A stretch of 64,000 nucleotides of DNA from Ohessyouella blattaphilus (GTDB lineage Bacteria > Bacillota > Clostridia > Lachnospirales > Lachnospiraceae). Below, one piece after another: positions 8,266-17,018 of the stretch (position 1 is its first letter; each line of letters starts with the position of its first letter). The notes beneath the pieces are model-generated. The model did not search any database. It was not told where the DNA came from and saw only the letters and a program-made list of their open reading frames with translations. The translations under genes were made by a program, and so were the position numbers. The stretch is taken from positions 48,409-112,408 of the forward strand of contig NZ_JAMXOC010000008.1 of the NCBI RefSeq assembly GCF_024721265.1. The letters are read 5' to 3'.

Positions 8266-8892
8266 CTAATCCTGCATCCAATCGAATTGTTGATACTTAT
8301 TTCTTTTCTTTTTAGGATGGTACACCAGTATGGCGATGAGTACGCCAAAGATAAGTCCGCCGAGATGGGCGAGGTTATCTACGCCCGTACTGGTGTAACC
8401 GTAGTAGAGAGAGAAGAGGGCCATCATAATCAAGCGGTTACTGCCTAGGTTGCCGATTCGCCCTTTATTGCGAATAGCGACATAAATCAAGGCTCCCATT
8501 AAGCCGAAAATGGCACCAGAGGCTCCCGCGGAAATACTGTAGCTCTCGGTGAAATAATCCCAACCAGCCGATAAAGCACTTGCCCCTAAGCCGCTTACGA
8601 GGTAAATTACAATCATCTTAAGGGTGCCTACTTCCCGCTCCAGAATCGTTCCATAAAGTCCTAGAGAAAGCATATTATTTGCTAAGTGGCTAAAGCCAAA
8701 ATGCAAAAACATGCAAGTGAACAAGCGATAGTATTCCCCGTTTTCGATGATGAAAGGCACATAAGAAGCCCCGTGCTCTAACATAAAGTAACCGTCTTCG
8801 GTCTGACCGATCATGGATAGGCCTAGGAAGATTGCCACATTAACACCGATGAGAATCAAGGTCACCGGATAGTTCTTAAAAGCATTTGTCAT
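8266..8892 (-). CDS. Rhomboid family intramembrane serine protease
   Basis: A 208-aa six-helix membrane protease. The catalytic serine is in GASGAIFGLMG (near residue 125) and the partner histidine in HLGGLIFG (near 177); the HFGFSHLANNM motif (near 62) is the conserved oxyanion/His-Asn region. Substrates are not known. Cotranscribed with the downstream HIT gene. An 11-bp inverted repeat flanks its likely -10 element. Confidence 0.92.
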   Translation of the reverse strand: MTNAFKNYPVTLILIGVNVAIFLGLSMIGQTEDGYFMLEHGASYVPFIIENGEYYRLFTCMFLHFGFSHLANNMLSLGLYGTILEREVGTLKMIVIYLVSGLGASALSAGWDYFTESYSISAGASGAIFGLMGALIYVAIRNKGRIGNLGSNRLIMMALFSLYYGYTSTGVDNLAHLGGLIFGVLIAILVYHPKKKRNKYQQFDWMQD

Positions 8893-8901
8893 TCCCTTCT
8901 C

Positions 8902-8943
8902 CCCTTTCTAAATTATTAATAGTATAGCATATTTTAGAAAGGG
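8902..8943 (-). promoter_or_regulatory. Rhomboid promoter region framed by an inverted repeat
   Basis: Perfect 11-bp arms CCCTTTCTAAA (8902-8912) and TTTAGAAAGGG (8933-8943) enclose 20 bp that contain a minus-strand TATACT -10 sequence. There is no T-run on either side, so this looks like an operator rather than a terminator. Confidence 0.45.
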
Positions 8944-8958
8944 TGTTGAGGGAAATCG

Positions 8959-9627
8959 TTACAGCTCTTCATCGATAAAAAGGTCATCAAAATTTCCCCA
9001 TTTATTCTTTTTCCGCCGTTTAAAGAATTTTCCAGAACCTTCTCGGATTTTGCCAGGAGGAGTTCCGGCCCTCGCCTCTTGGTCAACTCGTTCCTTTACT
9101 AGGGCAACCTTCTTCGGCGGCGTGAAGGCGAGGTATTCTTTTAAGAGGCTAGGCAAGTGACAATCCCCTTTGGTAGCCAGTTCGTAAAAAAAGTATACCC
9201 GAGAAATCAGCTCCTCATCCTGGTGATTTAGCTTAGTGACAAAATAGTCGGCGAGTTTTCGTAGCTCTGCCTTCGCTTCTATTTCCTTCCCGGGAAAGTA
9301 ACAAAAAGAAAACTCCGTCCCGTCATAATAGATATCTTCAGGGGTTAGCATTAGCTTTTCTTCATATAAAAGGAAGCGATCGGTTTCTTTACAGGCGGTT
9401 AACAAGTTGGATGCGAAAGTCTTTAATAGAGCCACACTTAATCTTTCTTCTTCTAATAGAAGTAGAAGAGAAATCTTTCCGCTAGTGTGAAAGTGATACT
9501 CGGATTTATCGTTTATGCCCATGCCCCGAACGGGAATGATTCCCTTTAATTCATTCATCTTGAGCATCGCCATCTGATAATCCTCTTTATAGCTAGTCGC
9601 TACGGTGATTGTAAACGTTTTTTCCAT
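8959..9627 (-). CDS. DUF6382-like protein of the Tad locus, no FHA domain
   Basis: A 222-aa soluble protein, last gene of the Tad operon. The N-terminal part (LKMNELKGIIPVRGMG; ISLLLLLEEERLS; YYDGTEFSFCYFPG) resembles the DUF6382 module that in related Clostridia precedes an FHA phosphopeptide-binding domain. Here the C terminus is instead a basic linker (FFKRRKKNKWGNFDDLFID), so the FHA part is absent. It overlaps the upstream TadE-like gene by 28 nt. Function unknown; association with pilus regulation is by neighbourhood only. Confidence 0.6.
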   Translation of the reverse strand: MEKTFTITVATSYKEDYQMAMLKMNELKGIIPVRGMGINDKSEYHFHTSGKISLLLLLEEERLSVALLKTFASNLLTACKETDRFLLYEEKLMLTPEDIYYDGTEFSFCYFPGKEIEAKAELRKLADYFVTKLNHQDEELISRVYFFYELATKGDCHLPSLLKEYLAFTPPKKVALVKERVDQEARAGTPPGKIREGSGKFFKRRKKNKWGNFDDLFIDEEL

Positions 9628-10010
9628 ATATAATGTTTTCGCAGAGTGTCTTCGCCGTAGGTAATGGCAGCCTCTTGGCGAATGGCGACTTTCGCCGGAC
9701 CTTTGTTTCCTAAAAGTTCTACTAAGACCCGTTTCTCATCAAGAGTTACTTTTTCGGCACTGACGGTGAGAAAAAGGCAGCGGCCGTTTACCCGTTCACG
9801 AAGGAGCACCTCTAATTCCTCCTTTTCAAAATCCTTCTTTCTCGCCTTCATACTGCCTACCACCGCACACTCATAAGCGGCGCTATTTAAAACTGCCTTA
9901 TCGTGAAAGAAAAAGATGGTATAGATAACGGTTATAAATACGAAGGCGAAGATACCCATCAGGTAGGTCATTTCAATGGTAAAGCTACCCTTTACGGTTT
10001 TCCTCTTCAT
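9600..10010 (-). CDS. TadE-like pseudopilin, small
   Basis: A 136-aa protein with a short basic N terminus (MKRKTVKGSFTIEMTYLMG) then one hydrophobic helix (residues 10-35). The GSFTIE sequence is the G/E processing and helix start typical of TadE/pilin-like proteins handled by the prepilin peptidase. The rest is a small soluble extracytoplasmic domain with no recognisable motif. Its start abuts the stop of the peptidase gene at 10010. Confidence 0.75.
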   Translation of the reverse strand: MKRKTVKGSFTIEMTYLMGIFAFVFITVIYTIFFFHDKAVLNSAAYECAVVGSMKARKKDFEKEELEVLLRERVNGRCLFLTVSAEKVTLDEKRVLVELLGNKGPAKVAIRQEAAITYGEDTLRKHYIWKKRLQSP

Positions 10011-10429
10011 TAGAACATCACCAACAGGTAACTAGCTAAGAGAAAGGGCAGATAAGGAGCTTCCTTTCTTTTGGTGATGACACACCATAGAGCAATAAAC
10101 AGACAGCTGATAATGACCATAAGAATCACATCCAGGGCCCCGAGGGCCAGGGCGAGAAAGCCGATAATTAGACTATCGGCGTAGCCGATTTTTTCCTCTG
10201 TATAACGACTAATTAACAAAAAAGCGATAAAGACCACGACCCCAGAGGCGGTTCGTCTTAACTGCCAAACGGGCGCTTGTCTTAGGCCGATTAATAAGGT
10301 TATGGCGGTAACGAGGAGTCCGCCACCGATCAGGGTGTTTAAGTACAGTCGCTGACTCTTAATATCGTGATAAGCGTGATAGCCGAGATAACCTAAAATT
10401 AAACATCTTTTTATAGTTATTAACCACAT
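10010..10429 (-). CDS. Prepilin peptidase (TadV/CpaA-like)
   Basis: A 139-aa polytopic aspartic protease that cleaves the leader of Flp and TadE-like pilins. The two catalytic aspartates are visible: YHDIKSQRLY (near residue 21) and the variant of GxGDxK written KIGYADSLIIG (near 84), in which the Asp is kept but the following residues differ. The methylase domain of larger PilD enzymes is absent, as in other TadV proteins. It overlaps its upstream neighbour by 10 nt. Confidence 0.85.
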   Translation of the reverse strand: MWLITIKRCLILGYLGYHAYHDIKSQRLYLNTLIGGGLLVTAITLLIGLRQAPVWQLRRTASGVVVFIAFLLISRYTEEKIGYADSLIIGFLALALGALDVILMVIISCLFIALWCVITKRKEAPYLPFLLASYLLVMF

Positions 10430-11217
10430 CTTTTACACCTTCCTTTTCCGATTACTTCATTAATAGGTACTGCATAAATGGTGCGCTTAAGGCCGCTACA
10501 ACTTAGACTTCCGTGATAGCGGTCGCCGTAGTCGGTGATGTAGACGCTTGTCAGAGCAGTGCCTTTTTGACACTGTTCACAGGGGTGATACTTACCGCCA
10601 TTTTCATTTCGCAAAGAGAAGACCTCTTTGTTTGTAACCATCTGAATCGAAAGCTGCAAGTGAGTACACTGATGATTTACATGGTAGACCAGTCCGGTTT
10701 CGGTAATGTAGACGGTTTCGGTGGCGGTATCGCTACCTGTGGCTGTATAGCCAGTCCAAGCCTTTAGACGAAGTTCGTCCCGCTGGGTTAAGGCCTTAGG
10801 GCGAAAGGGAACAAAGGGCATTTCTAGCTCATAGGTAACGGTAGCGTAAAGCATTCCCGTATTATTCTGGAGATAGGAGCCAGAGCAGCTGATGCTCCCG
10901 GATTTAACGAGACTTCTCGCTAGCCGTTCGCGACCGATGGTTTCCTGAATCTCCTGTTCTAAACCAGTGGTCGATAGGAAGAGCTCGTTAATTCCGCCAG
11001 CGGCCACTTTTTTGGCACTGCTATAGAGGGCGCTGCGCATGGATGTTTTAATGGCTAGCGTCTCTAAGAGAAAGGCCAAGGTCAGCATGGCGAGAAAGAA
11101 GAGGGGAAGAGCCAAGGCCGCTTCAAGGGTAATGCTTCCTCTAGCTGAGACGGTTACAGATGTCCTCTTGACAGATTTTTCTTGAGTATCTTCTGATAAG
11201 GGAATCTTCTTTGTCAT
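10420..11217 (-). CDS. TadE-like protein with two C-terminal YH-Cys modules
   Basis: A 265-aa protein: basic N terminus, GSITLEAALALPLFFLAML pilin-like processing/helix segment at residues 28-50, a soluble middle, and at the C terminus two copies of a module: VYITETGLVYHVNHQCTHL...YHPCEQC (about 165-215) and VYITDYGDRYHGSLSCSGL...GRCKRCG (about 225-265). The module (VYxT-x-G-x-YH-x(n)-C ... CxxC) recurs at the ends of many extracellular Firmicutes proteins and could bind metal or form disulfides. Fusion of two copies to a minor pilin is unusual. Confidence 0.75.
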   Translation of the reverse strand: MTKKIPLSEDTQEKSVKRTSVTVSARGSITLEAALALPLFFLAMLTLAFLLETLAIKTSMRSALYSSAKKVAAGGINELFLSTTGLEQEIQETIGRERLARSLVKSGSISCSGSYLQNNTGMLYATVTYELEMPFVPFRPKALTQRDELRLKAWTGYTATGSDTATETVYITETGLVYHVNHQCTHLQLSIQMVTNKEVFSLRNENGGKYHPCEQCQKGTALTSVYITDYGDRYHGSLSCSGLKRTIYAVPINEVIGKGRCKRCG

Positions 11218-11301
11218 AGTACGAATCCTTCTCCTTTCTTTTTATATTTCTAAAATCGTTTATGGGAATACATGGCGTCAAAAAGGACATCTGTAACCAT
11301 C

Positions 11302-12600
11302 TCAGAGGTATTCATATTCGCAGGTATAGGTGTAGGTTATCCCTCGGCGTAGTGAACTAACTGCTTGCAGCTTAAGACCGCAAAAGAGCTGGTCTACCTT
11401 GACAAAGCTTTTCCCATTAAGAGCTAGATTGCGCTCGATTAAGTCAAGAGCCCGCAAAGCTAAGACTTCGGGTTTGCGAAGGGTTAATAGTAGCCGCAAG
11501 TAGTCCTGATAGGACAAGCCTTTTTCATTATCGGCACCGGCAAAGGTATCTTCTTCCGTACCTAGGGTAAAAAGGGACATCAGCTGGAGCTGCCAAGTAT
11601 CTTTTGTCTTTAATAGAGACACTTTATTGCCAGCTAATAAGGTCCGGACATCCATAATTCCCTCCCCGTAGGACCAGGCTAGGAGAATACCCTGAGTTAA
11701 GGCTTCGGCTAACATCGGCAGTTGCACCGCAGTTGCCAGCGTGGTTGCGAGAACACTAGCTTCGGCTTTCTTTTCACCATCGGTCTGAATATAGAGGTAG
11801 TTCAGGCCGAAGCGAATTCCTAGAAGGCTACCAATAACGGCTTCTAGGTTATCTTGATCGCTACTTTTGCCCCCGAGTAAATACTCTTGTTCGTAAGCGA
11901 GAGCACGCAGGCTTTCGGTGCTGGTAAAAGAGTGAAAGTGATCCAGCAGATATTCGGCAAAGGCTAGGCGCTCCATGCCCCCAGCGTTGTCAGTAGCCAT
12001 GTTGCCAGTCATTAAGGTACGCTCAGACGGCAAGGTCTCTGAGTTTTCTAAGTTTTTTTCCGAGAGGCTTTTATCCTTCGGTAGCACCAGCTTTAGAAGG
12101 GATTGTCCTTGAAGCTCTAAAAGCTTAGCTAGAGGATTATTTTCACTGGGAAGGGATACGTCGTTTTCTGATAAAACATCTTGAACGCTTCCTAGGAGCT
12201 CCTTTTCTTCAAGGATTACGCCCTCTTTAGCGGCTTCAATCTCTTCTGAATTAGAACCAGATCCGGGAAGTTCTAGCTGTGATAATCCGTATTTGGCCTT
12301 CGTATAGGCGACGCCTTGCTTGATAAAAGGCGCACCGCTGGCATCGCTGAGCAATCGTTTCTCAACTAGCTGGTAAGTGGTACCTTCGCCGGCAAAGAAA
12401 GCTAATCTGGTTTTTACTTTCTCCTCATCGTAAGTGCCGCTTTCGTAAGTGGACTCTAGGGCGAAAATACTGTATTCTTCCAGTAAATCTTTTTGGTATT
12501 CGGCAAAGATGGATTCTAAAGCGCTATTTACTTCGATGCGACGGTAGTTCTTGGCCATATTAAGGGAGGCGCTTTCTACCAAGGCGGCCAGAAAGGCCAA
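11302..12600 (-). CDS. DUF5702 protein of the Tad locus; start codon unclear
   Basis: Large (432 aa or more) extracytoplasmic protein of Clostridia Tad operons. The annotated TTG (12600) is in the middle of the membrane helix: the same frame continues upstream as GSLTVYLSLVIIILLAFLAALVES, the usual pilin-like start. No ATG, GTG or TTG and no ribosome site precede that GSLTVYLS in frame; the frame stays open into the Flp1 gene without a start. Either a rare start codon, translational coupling to flp1, or a small indel is responsible. The remainder is rich in helix-forming residues (SALESIFAEYQKDLLEEYSIF). Confidence 0.65.
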   Translation of the reverse strand: MAFLAALVESASLNMAKNYRRIEVNSALESIFAEYQKDLLEEYSIFALESTYESGTYDEEKVKTRLAFFAGEGTTYQLVEKRLLSDASGAPFIKQGVAYTKAKYGLSQLELPGSGSNSEEIEAAKEGVILEEKELLGSVQDVLSENDVSLPSENNPLAKLLELQGQSLLKLVLPKDKSLSEKNLENSETLPSERTLMTGNMATDNAGGMERLAFAEYLLDHFHSFTSTESLRALAYEQEYLLGGKSSDQDNLEAVIGSLLGIRFGLNYLYIQTDGEKKAEASVLATTLATAVQLPMLAEALTQGILLAWSYGEGIMDVRTLLAGNKVSLLKTKDTWQLQLMSLFTLGTEEDTFAGADNEKGLSYQDYLRLLLTLRKPEVLALRALDLIERNLALNGKSFVKVDQLFCGLKLQAVSSLRRGITYTYTCEYEYL

Positions 12601-12650
12601 AAGAATAATAATGACGAGACTTAAATAGACGGTCAGTGAACCAGAACAAT

Positions 12651-12830
12651 TTAGATGCCTGAGCTTTCGCTGGTGATCTTGGCAAAGATGGTCTCTACCA
12701 GACTGATCAGTTGGTTCTTGAAAATCAAAACCAGGGCAATTAAGACCACGAGGATTAAGATTACCTCGACGACGCCAATACCTTGGCGATTTTGCATTAT
12801 TTTGTTTAGACGAAATAAAAAATAATTCAA
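12651..12830 (-). CDS. Flp1-type type IVb pilin
   Basis: Major pilin subunit of the Tad system, 59 aa. The core GIGVVEVILILVVLIALVLI carries the G-x-x-x-x-E pattern at the processing site followed by the hydrophobic assembly helix. I place the start at TTG 12830, 7 nt after AAAGGAG; the TTG at 12836 is too close to the ribosome site. It lies between the tadC-like gene and the DUF5702 gene. Confidence 0.85.
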   Translation of the reverse strand: MNYFLFRLNKIMQNRQGIGVVEVILILVVLIALVLIFKNQLISLVETIFAKITSESSGI

Positions 12831-12843
12831 TAGCAAACTCCTT

Positions 12844-14106
12844 TCAAATATTAATCGATAAAAATGCGGGAATCACGATGACTGCTAAAGCAATGGCCAG
12901 CATCATAAACATGGGCAGCAGTAGCTTGGTACCGGCTTCTTCACCTAAGCGCTTTGCTCTGAGCTTTCGCTCGAGAAAGGCTTCCCGGCCTTCGCTTTTT
13001 AACTGCTCCGCTAACCCGGTGCTACCTTGCTTTAAGTGCTGACTTAAGAGCGCCGAGAGCCGTAGGTACGGCTTTAGCTTACAACGCCGCCCAAAGTCTT
13101 CAAAGCTTTTGGCTTCGGACTTTCCGCTAGTGATCTCGCTGTAGGTCTGTTTCATTTCTTGATAGGCAAAACGCTCGTCCAGGTCCTTACCTAGGCGCGC
13201 AGCGTCTTCGATAATCCGCTTCCAGGCGGGAAGGAGGACCATCCCTGAGCTTAGCAGCATCGTTAGCTTGTAGATGATTTCATGGTAGTCAAGGAGCATT
13301 TGCCTCTCCTTTTGTTTCTGTTTATCCGCCACATCTTGATGCTTTTTGGCAAAAGCCAAGATTCCAATAAGTAAGCCAAATAGCATAATCGTAATTCCCC
13401 GATAAGTAAGTGGGCGATAATAGGTGAGGGCTTCTTCCTTAAATTCTCTTGGTAAGGCAAAGTTCTCTTCGGTCCGACTTCCTTCTTCCTTTTCTTTAAT
13501 AATTTTCTCAAGTTGAAAAACCTCCTTCTCCTTTTCTGAGGGGAATGGGGGGAATATACAAGCGGCGAATTCGACCTGGGTCTGTAGCTGGGGACGCTGC
13601 TGATAAGAAATAACCGCTCGTAGGTTAACAAGTGTCCCTTCTTCTGCGAGATTGTCGGTGTTGATTTCGCCGTAGAGATTAATGATGTCGTAGCGGTCAG
13701 GGTACCAATCCACAGTGAAAGGCTCTTGAGGAATTTTGGTAATCAGCCTTAGATTACTAGTTACCTTATCAAGGCTTTGATTATCCCCTAAGATATAGGT
13801 TTCTAACTGAGCACTCTCTCTTTCGAGAATCTTACTAACTTCGGCGTCTGCATACTCCCTGGCTTCAATTTCCACTTCTAAGGACTCGGTGGAGTCTCCG
13901 ATTTCCACTTCTAAAGCTTCTTTCTTTGCGCCTTCTACGGCGGTACCTCTTTTAAAGACGGGCTCAACTTCTTTTTTTGAACGGGCCAAATCAAAAATAA
14001 ATATAGCGATTCCTAGGACCAAGATAAGGACGCTGAAAAGAATCAGACTTCTATATTTGTTATTTTTGATCCGATATAAATTGCGGTTAAATAAATTGCT
14101 AAGCAA
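12844..14106 (-). CDS. tadC: TadC-like pilus inner-membrane platform protein
   Basis: A 420-aa type II secretion F-domain protein. An N-terminal helix (residues 22-40) is followed by a long soluble insertion (to about 225), a second helix (LTYRGITIMLFGLLIGILAF), the GspF/T2SF helical domain (MLLSSGMVLLPAWKRIIEDA...YLRLSALLSQHLKQGS) and a C-terminal helix. The N-terminal soluble insertion is long for TadC. Start is TTG 14106, giving a 64-nt overlap with tadB and suggesting coupling. Confidence 0.85.
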   Translation of the reverse strand: MLSNLFNRNLYRIKNNKYRSLILFSVLILVLGIAIFIFDLARSKKEVEPVFKRGTAVEGAKKEALEVEIGDSTESLEVEIEAREYADAEVSKILERESAQLETYILGDNQSLDKVTSNLRLITKIPQEPFTVDWYPDRYDIINLYGEINTDNLAEEGTLVNLRAVISYQQRPQLQTQVEFAACIFPPFPSEKEKEVFQLEKIIKEKEEGSRTEENFALPREFKEEALTYYRPLTYRGITIMLFGLLIGILAFAKKHQDVADKQKQKERQMLLDYHEIIYKLTMLLSSGMVLLPAWKRIIEDAARLGKDLDERFAYQEMKQTYSEITSGKSEAKSFEDFGRRCKLKPYLRLSALLSQHLKQGSTGLAEQLKSEGREAFLERKLRAKRLGEEAGTKLLLPMFMMLAIALAVIVIPAFLSINI

Positions 14107-14846
14107 ATGGTCATCACTCCTGTTCCTAATAAATTACCGAACAACACCTGGTTAAAACCAGGAAAACTAATCTGGACGTAGCCAATGATAAAAAAGGGGA
14201 TACCCTGCATAATACTAAATTCTAATTTTTTGGCGCTCAGGATGGTTTCAATTTCCTTGCGTACGTCTTCCTTTTCACTGATTTGATGGCTTATCTCATC
14301 GATGATTGCCACCAGATTGCCGCCGCTGCGTTTGGCGGTGACAAAGCAGGTTGTAAAGTTTCCTACTTCTTCGTCCTGGGTACGTTCGTACATCTCTAAA
14401 AAGGCCCGCTCAATGGGAATATTTAACTGAAGTTGATGACCGATAACAGAAATTTCGGTAAAGATCCGGGCCGGCTTCTCGTAGAGAAGGGCCAACTCTT
14501 TGCCGGCTCTAAGAACAGCATTTTCCAGCGAATAACCAACAGACATGTTAGCGGAGATTGTGAGCACAAAATCCTTGAACTGCTGTTTGAACCGACTTTT
14601 CTTTTTATCTAAGGTTCGGGAATACCAATTTCGAAAGCGAAGAAAGCAAAGGGGGGTAAGAGCGAGAAGAGCCCAGAAGGAGCGATAGAAGATGATGGCC
14701 ACTGCCAAGGTGTAGGCCCAGGCGGTGAGGACGCCAAGGGTATATTCCTTAAAGCTGATATCCTGCCGCCAACAGCTTTTCGGTGTGATAAATGTCGTTA
14801 ACTTTTGTCCAACTTCCTTGACCATAGCCCTCCTCTCGGTATTCAT
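14043..14846 (-). CDS. tadB: TadB-like pilus inner-membrane platform protein
   Basis: A 267-aa T2SF-domain protein pairing with TadC as the platform on which the TadA motor works. Two helices near residues 35-68, the conserved helical domain (FVLTISANMSVGYSLENAV; FTTCFVTAKRSGGNLVAII) and two C-terminal helices are visible. The first ATG (14846) makes it overlap the ATPase gene by 98 nt; MVKEVGQK at 14825 is an alternative start. Confidence 0.87.
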   Translation of the reverse strand: MNTERRAMVKEVGQKLTTFITPKSCWRQDISFKEYTLGVLTAWAYTLAVAIIFYRSFWALLALTPLCFLRFRNWYSRTLDKKKSRFKQQFKDFVLTISANMSVGYSLENAVLRAGKELALLYEKPARIFTEISVIGHQLQLNIPIERAFLEMYERTQDEEVGNFTTCFVTAKRSGGNLVAIIDEISHQISEKEDVRKEIETILSAKKLEFSIMQGIPFFIIGYVQISFPGFNQVLFGNLLGTGVMTICLAIYLTAIYIGSKITNIEV

Positions 14847-15948
14847 ACAATACGTTTAAAACGATTTCTTCATTCTTATATTCTTTTACTTCCGAGACCT
14901 CTAGTACTTTCCGAGACTTATCCCGGAGGCGGCCGAGATGAATAAAAATATCGATTCCGGAAGCGATCTGTCGCCTAATAGCCTGTAAGGGCATTTCCAT
15001 CTTATTCATCAAGACCATGGTCTCTAGCCTGGCAATCATGTCCATACAACTATTGGCATGCCCGGTGCTGATACTGCCGTCATGTCCGGTATTATAAGCT
15101 TGCAGAAGAGACAGTGCCTCTTCCCCCCGGACTTCACCGATGATAATCCTATCAGGGCGCATCCGCAAAGCGGTCTTTATCAGCGTGTGAATGGGAATTT
15201 CACCCTTGCCCTCGGTGTTAGCGCCTCGGGCTTCGAGGCGAACCAGATTAGGAAGGCTACGGATGTTTAGTTCGGCATTGTCTTCGATGATGATAAGACG
15301 CTCGTCTTTCGGAATGGTTTCCGCAAGAGCGTTAAGAAAGGTGGTTTTCCCTGACCCGGTGCCGCCGCTGATAAAGATATTGTAGCGGGCCGCCACTAGT
15401 ATGCTTAAAAAGTGAACGATATCCTCACTTACAGATCCGCGGCGGATCAGCTCCTTTAGGTTCATACCGGCCTTAGAAAATTTGCGGATGGTCACCACTG
15501 GACCGTCTAGGGCAATAGGACTCAGAACCACATTGACCCGGGAGCCATCCGCCAGTCTAGTATCCACAATCGGTGAAGATTCGTTGACCAGACGATTGGT
15601 CTGGGATACGATCTGTTGAATAAGGTCATTTAAACGTTCGGTTGAGGAAAACCGCTTTTTCGAGTCGTAGAGCCTGCCTTCACGTTCGTAAAAGATATTT
15701 TGCGTGCCGTTAATCATAATTTCAGTGATGGCTTCGTCGTGGAGAAAATCCTCCAGCACGTCTAGTTTACGCAGGGTATTAAATAACTCTTTGCCAAGAG
15801 CAGTACGTTCGTCGATAGCCATATAATCGTTCTGGGTATGCTCTTTGATGACCTTGTGGATCAGTCTCACTAATTCTTGATCGTCAAACTCCTGAGTAAG
15901 GTCAATTTCACCTAGGATTTTTTCATGTAGGATTTCGAATCTATTCAT
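14749..15948 (-). CDS. cpaF: Tad pilus assembly ATPase (TadA/CpaF)
   Basis: Hexameric secretion ATPase that powers Flp pilus assembly. The 399-aa protein has an N-terminal helical domain, the N2 domain (EIMINGTQNIFYEREGRLYD), Walker A GGTGSGKTT near residue 196, the Asp box RLIIIEDNAELN, Walker B-like MRPDRIIIGEVRGEEA and the His box STGHANS. All expected catalytic motifs are intact. It overlaps the CpaE-like gene by 8 nt. Confidence 0.96.
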   Translation of the reverse strand: MNRFEILHEKILGEIDLTQEFDDQELVRLIHKVIKEHTQNDYMAIDERTALGKELFNTLRKLDVLEDFLHDEAITEIMINGTQNIFYEREGRLYDSKKRFSSTERLNDLIQQIVSQTNRLVNESSPIVDTRLADGSRVNVVLSPIALDGPVVTIRKFSKAGMNLKELIRRGSVSEDIVHFLSILVAARYNIFISGGTGSGKTTFLNALAETIPKDERLIIIEDNAELNIRSLPNLVRLEARGANTEGKGEIPIHTLIKTALRMRPDRIIIGEVRGEEALSLLQAYNTGHDGSISTGHANSCMDMIARLETMVLMNKMEMPLQAIRRQIASGIDIFIHLGRLRDKSRKVLEVSEVKEYKNEEIVLNVLYEYREEGYGQGSWTKVNDIYHTEKLLAAGYQL

Positions 15949-16858
15949 CGGTAAGTTCCTTTAACTCAATTTTTTGGGCTAAGCTACCGTCGCCAAGAAA
16001 AGACAGTTCGGCGAGACACCGATCGATTATTTCCCGGTATTCCTGTTGGGGTCGATAAGGCAGATAGACCTTTTCACATAAACCGAGGATTGCTGTGAGG
16101 CCCTGAAGGCCTTCACCGATATCGAGAACAATCTGTTCGTAAAGACTGCCTCTTATCACCTCGCCTACCATGGCGACCCAGATTTCTGGCGGAATGCGCC
16201 CCAAATCTTCTTTTAAGGGTGGCTCCAAATAGTCGAAGCCCTCCAGCCTAGAGATCAGCATTGGCAAATACGTCCGCATATCTTGGCCTTCTTGCTCCAC
16301 AAAATATAGTAAATCAGCCACAGTCGCTGGCGATTCCACTCCCAGCTGGCGCATACTGGCGTATGCCTGAAGGCTAATTAGTAAGACGTTGGCATTTCTT
16401 CCTAAATCCTTACCGAGACTCTGGGCATAACGGCTCTTTTCCACCGGGTTAACCGGTGAGAAAACGCCGATTACGGTCGCTTCTGTCTTACTTTTGGAGT
16501 CAAAAAATAGGCCCCTTGTTCCTTTAGCGGCGTGCTCTTCTGTAAAAATTATTTCTAGTATTTGTTCACCACTTTGATACTTAAAAATCCCTTTCTCATC
16601 TGCTGCTAGCACTTCGGTGCCGGTTACTGTAAAAACGAACTTCGCCTTTGCCTTAATCTGCGTGCGACTTATTTCGTCAAACTGGGAAGCAATCAGTAAA
16701 TAGTCAATCTCGCCATTTATTTCAAGATTTTCTATCTCCCTCGGATGATCGCAAACAAAAACCTGGAGGGCGAGTTCTTTGCGTTCGGATATAAACCGAC
16801 CGAGTGCTTTAGCGTATGCCACTTCCGTATCACAAATCACAATATTCTTGTAATACAA
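15941..16858 (-). CDS. CpaE/TadZ-like pilus localisation protein, P-loop lost
   Basis: First gene of the Tad operon, 305 aa. The N-terminal third looks like an atypical receiver domain (NIVICDTEVAYAKALGRFI) and the rest like a MinD/ParA-type ATPase fold (TEATVIGVFSPVNPVEKSRYAQSLG; NVLLISLQ). The deviant Walker A motif KGGxGKT expected after the first strand is replaced by SPVNPVEKS, so ATP binding is doubtful. The TTG start has AGGAGGAG upstream. TadZ proteins place the pilus machine at a cell site. Confidence 0.8.
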   Translation of the reverse strand: MYYKNIVICDTEVAYAKALGRFISERKELALQVFVCDHPREIENLEINGEIDYLLIASQFDEISRTQIKAKAKFVFTVTGTEVLAADEKGIFKYQSGEQILEIIFTEEHAAKGTRGLFFDSKSKTEATVIGVFSPVNPVEKSRYAQSLGKDLGRNANVLLISLQAYASMRQLGVESPATVADLLYFVEQEGQDMRTYLPMLISRLEGFDYLEPPLKEDLGRIPPEIWVAMVGEVIRGSLYEQIVLDIGEGLQGLTAILGLCEKVYLPYRPQQEYREIIDRCLAELSFLGDGSLAQKIELKELTDE

Positions 16859-17018
16859 TTGCTCCTCCTTTTCAATTTTTTCAAGTTTAAACTAATCCTT
16901 TTGTCTGGTATTTATGTCTTGATGAAAGACTGTGATGTTCTGCTTGTTACTTCGCTTTGAACCTTAGATAGTTCTAGAAATTTCTGTTTAGACCGAGCCA
17001 GAAAAGGCTGGTTCGTAG

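Noticed and set aside
16859..17012. Cyclic-di-GMP riboswitch in the Tad operon leader
   Set aside because: Leader was compared with the GEMM-I conserved elements from memory; the GCAAA/GGAC-type core segments are missing.
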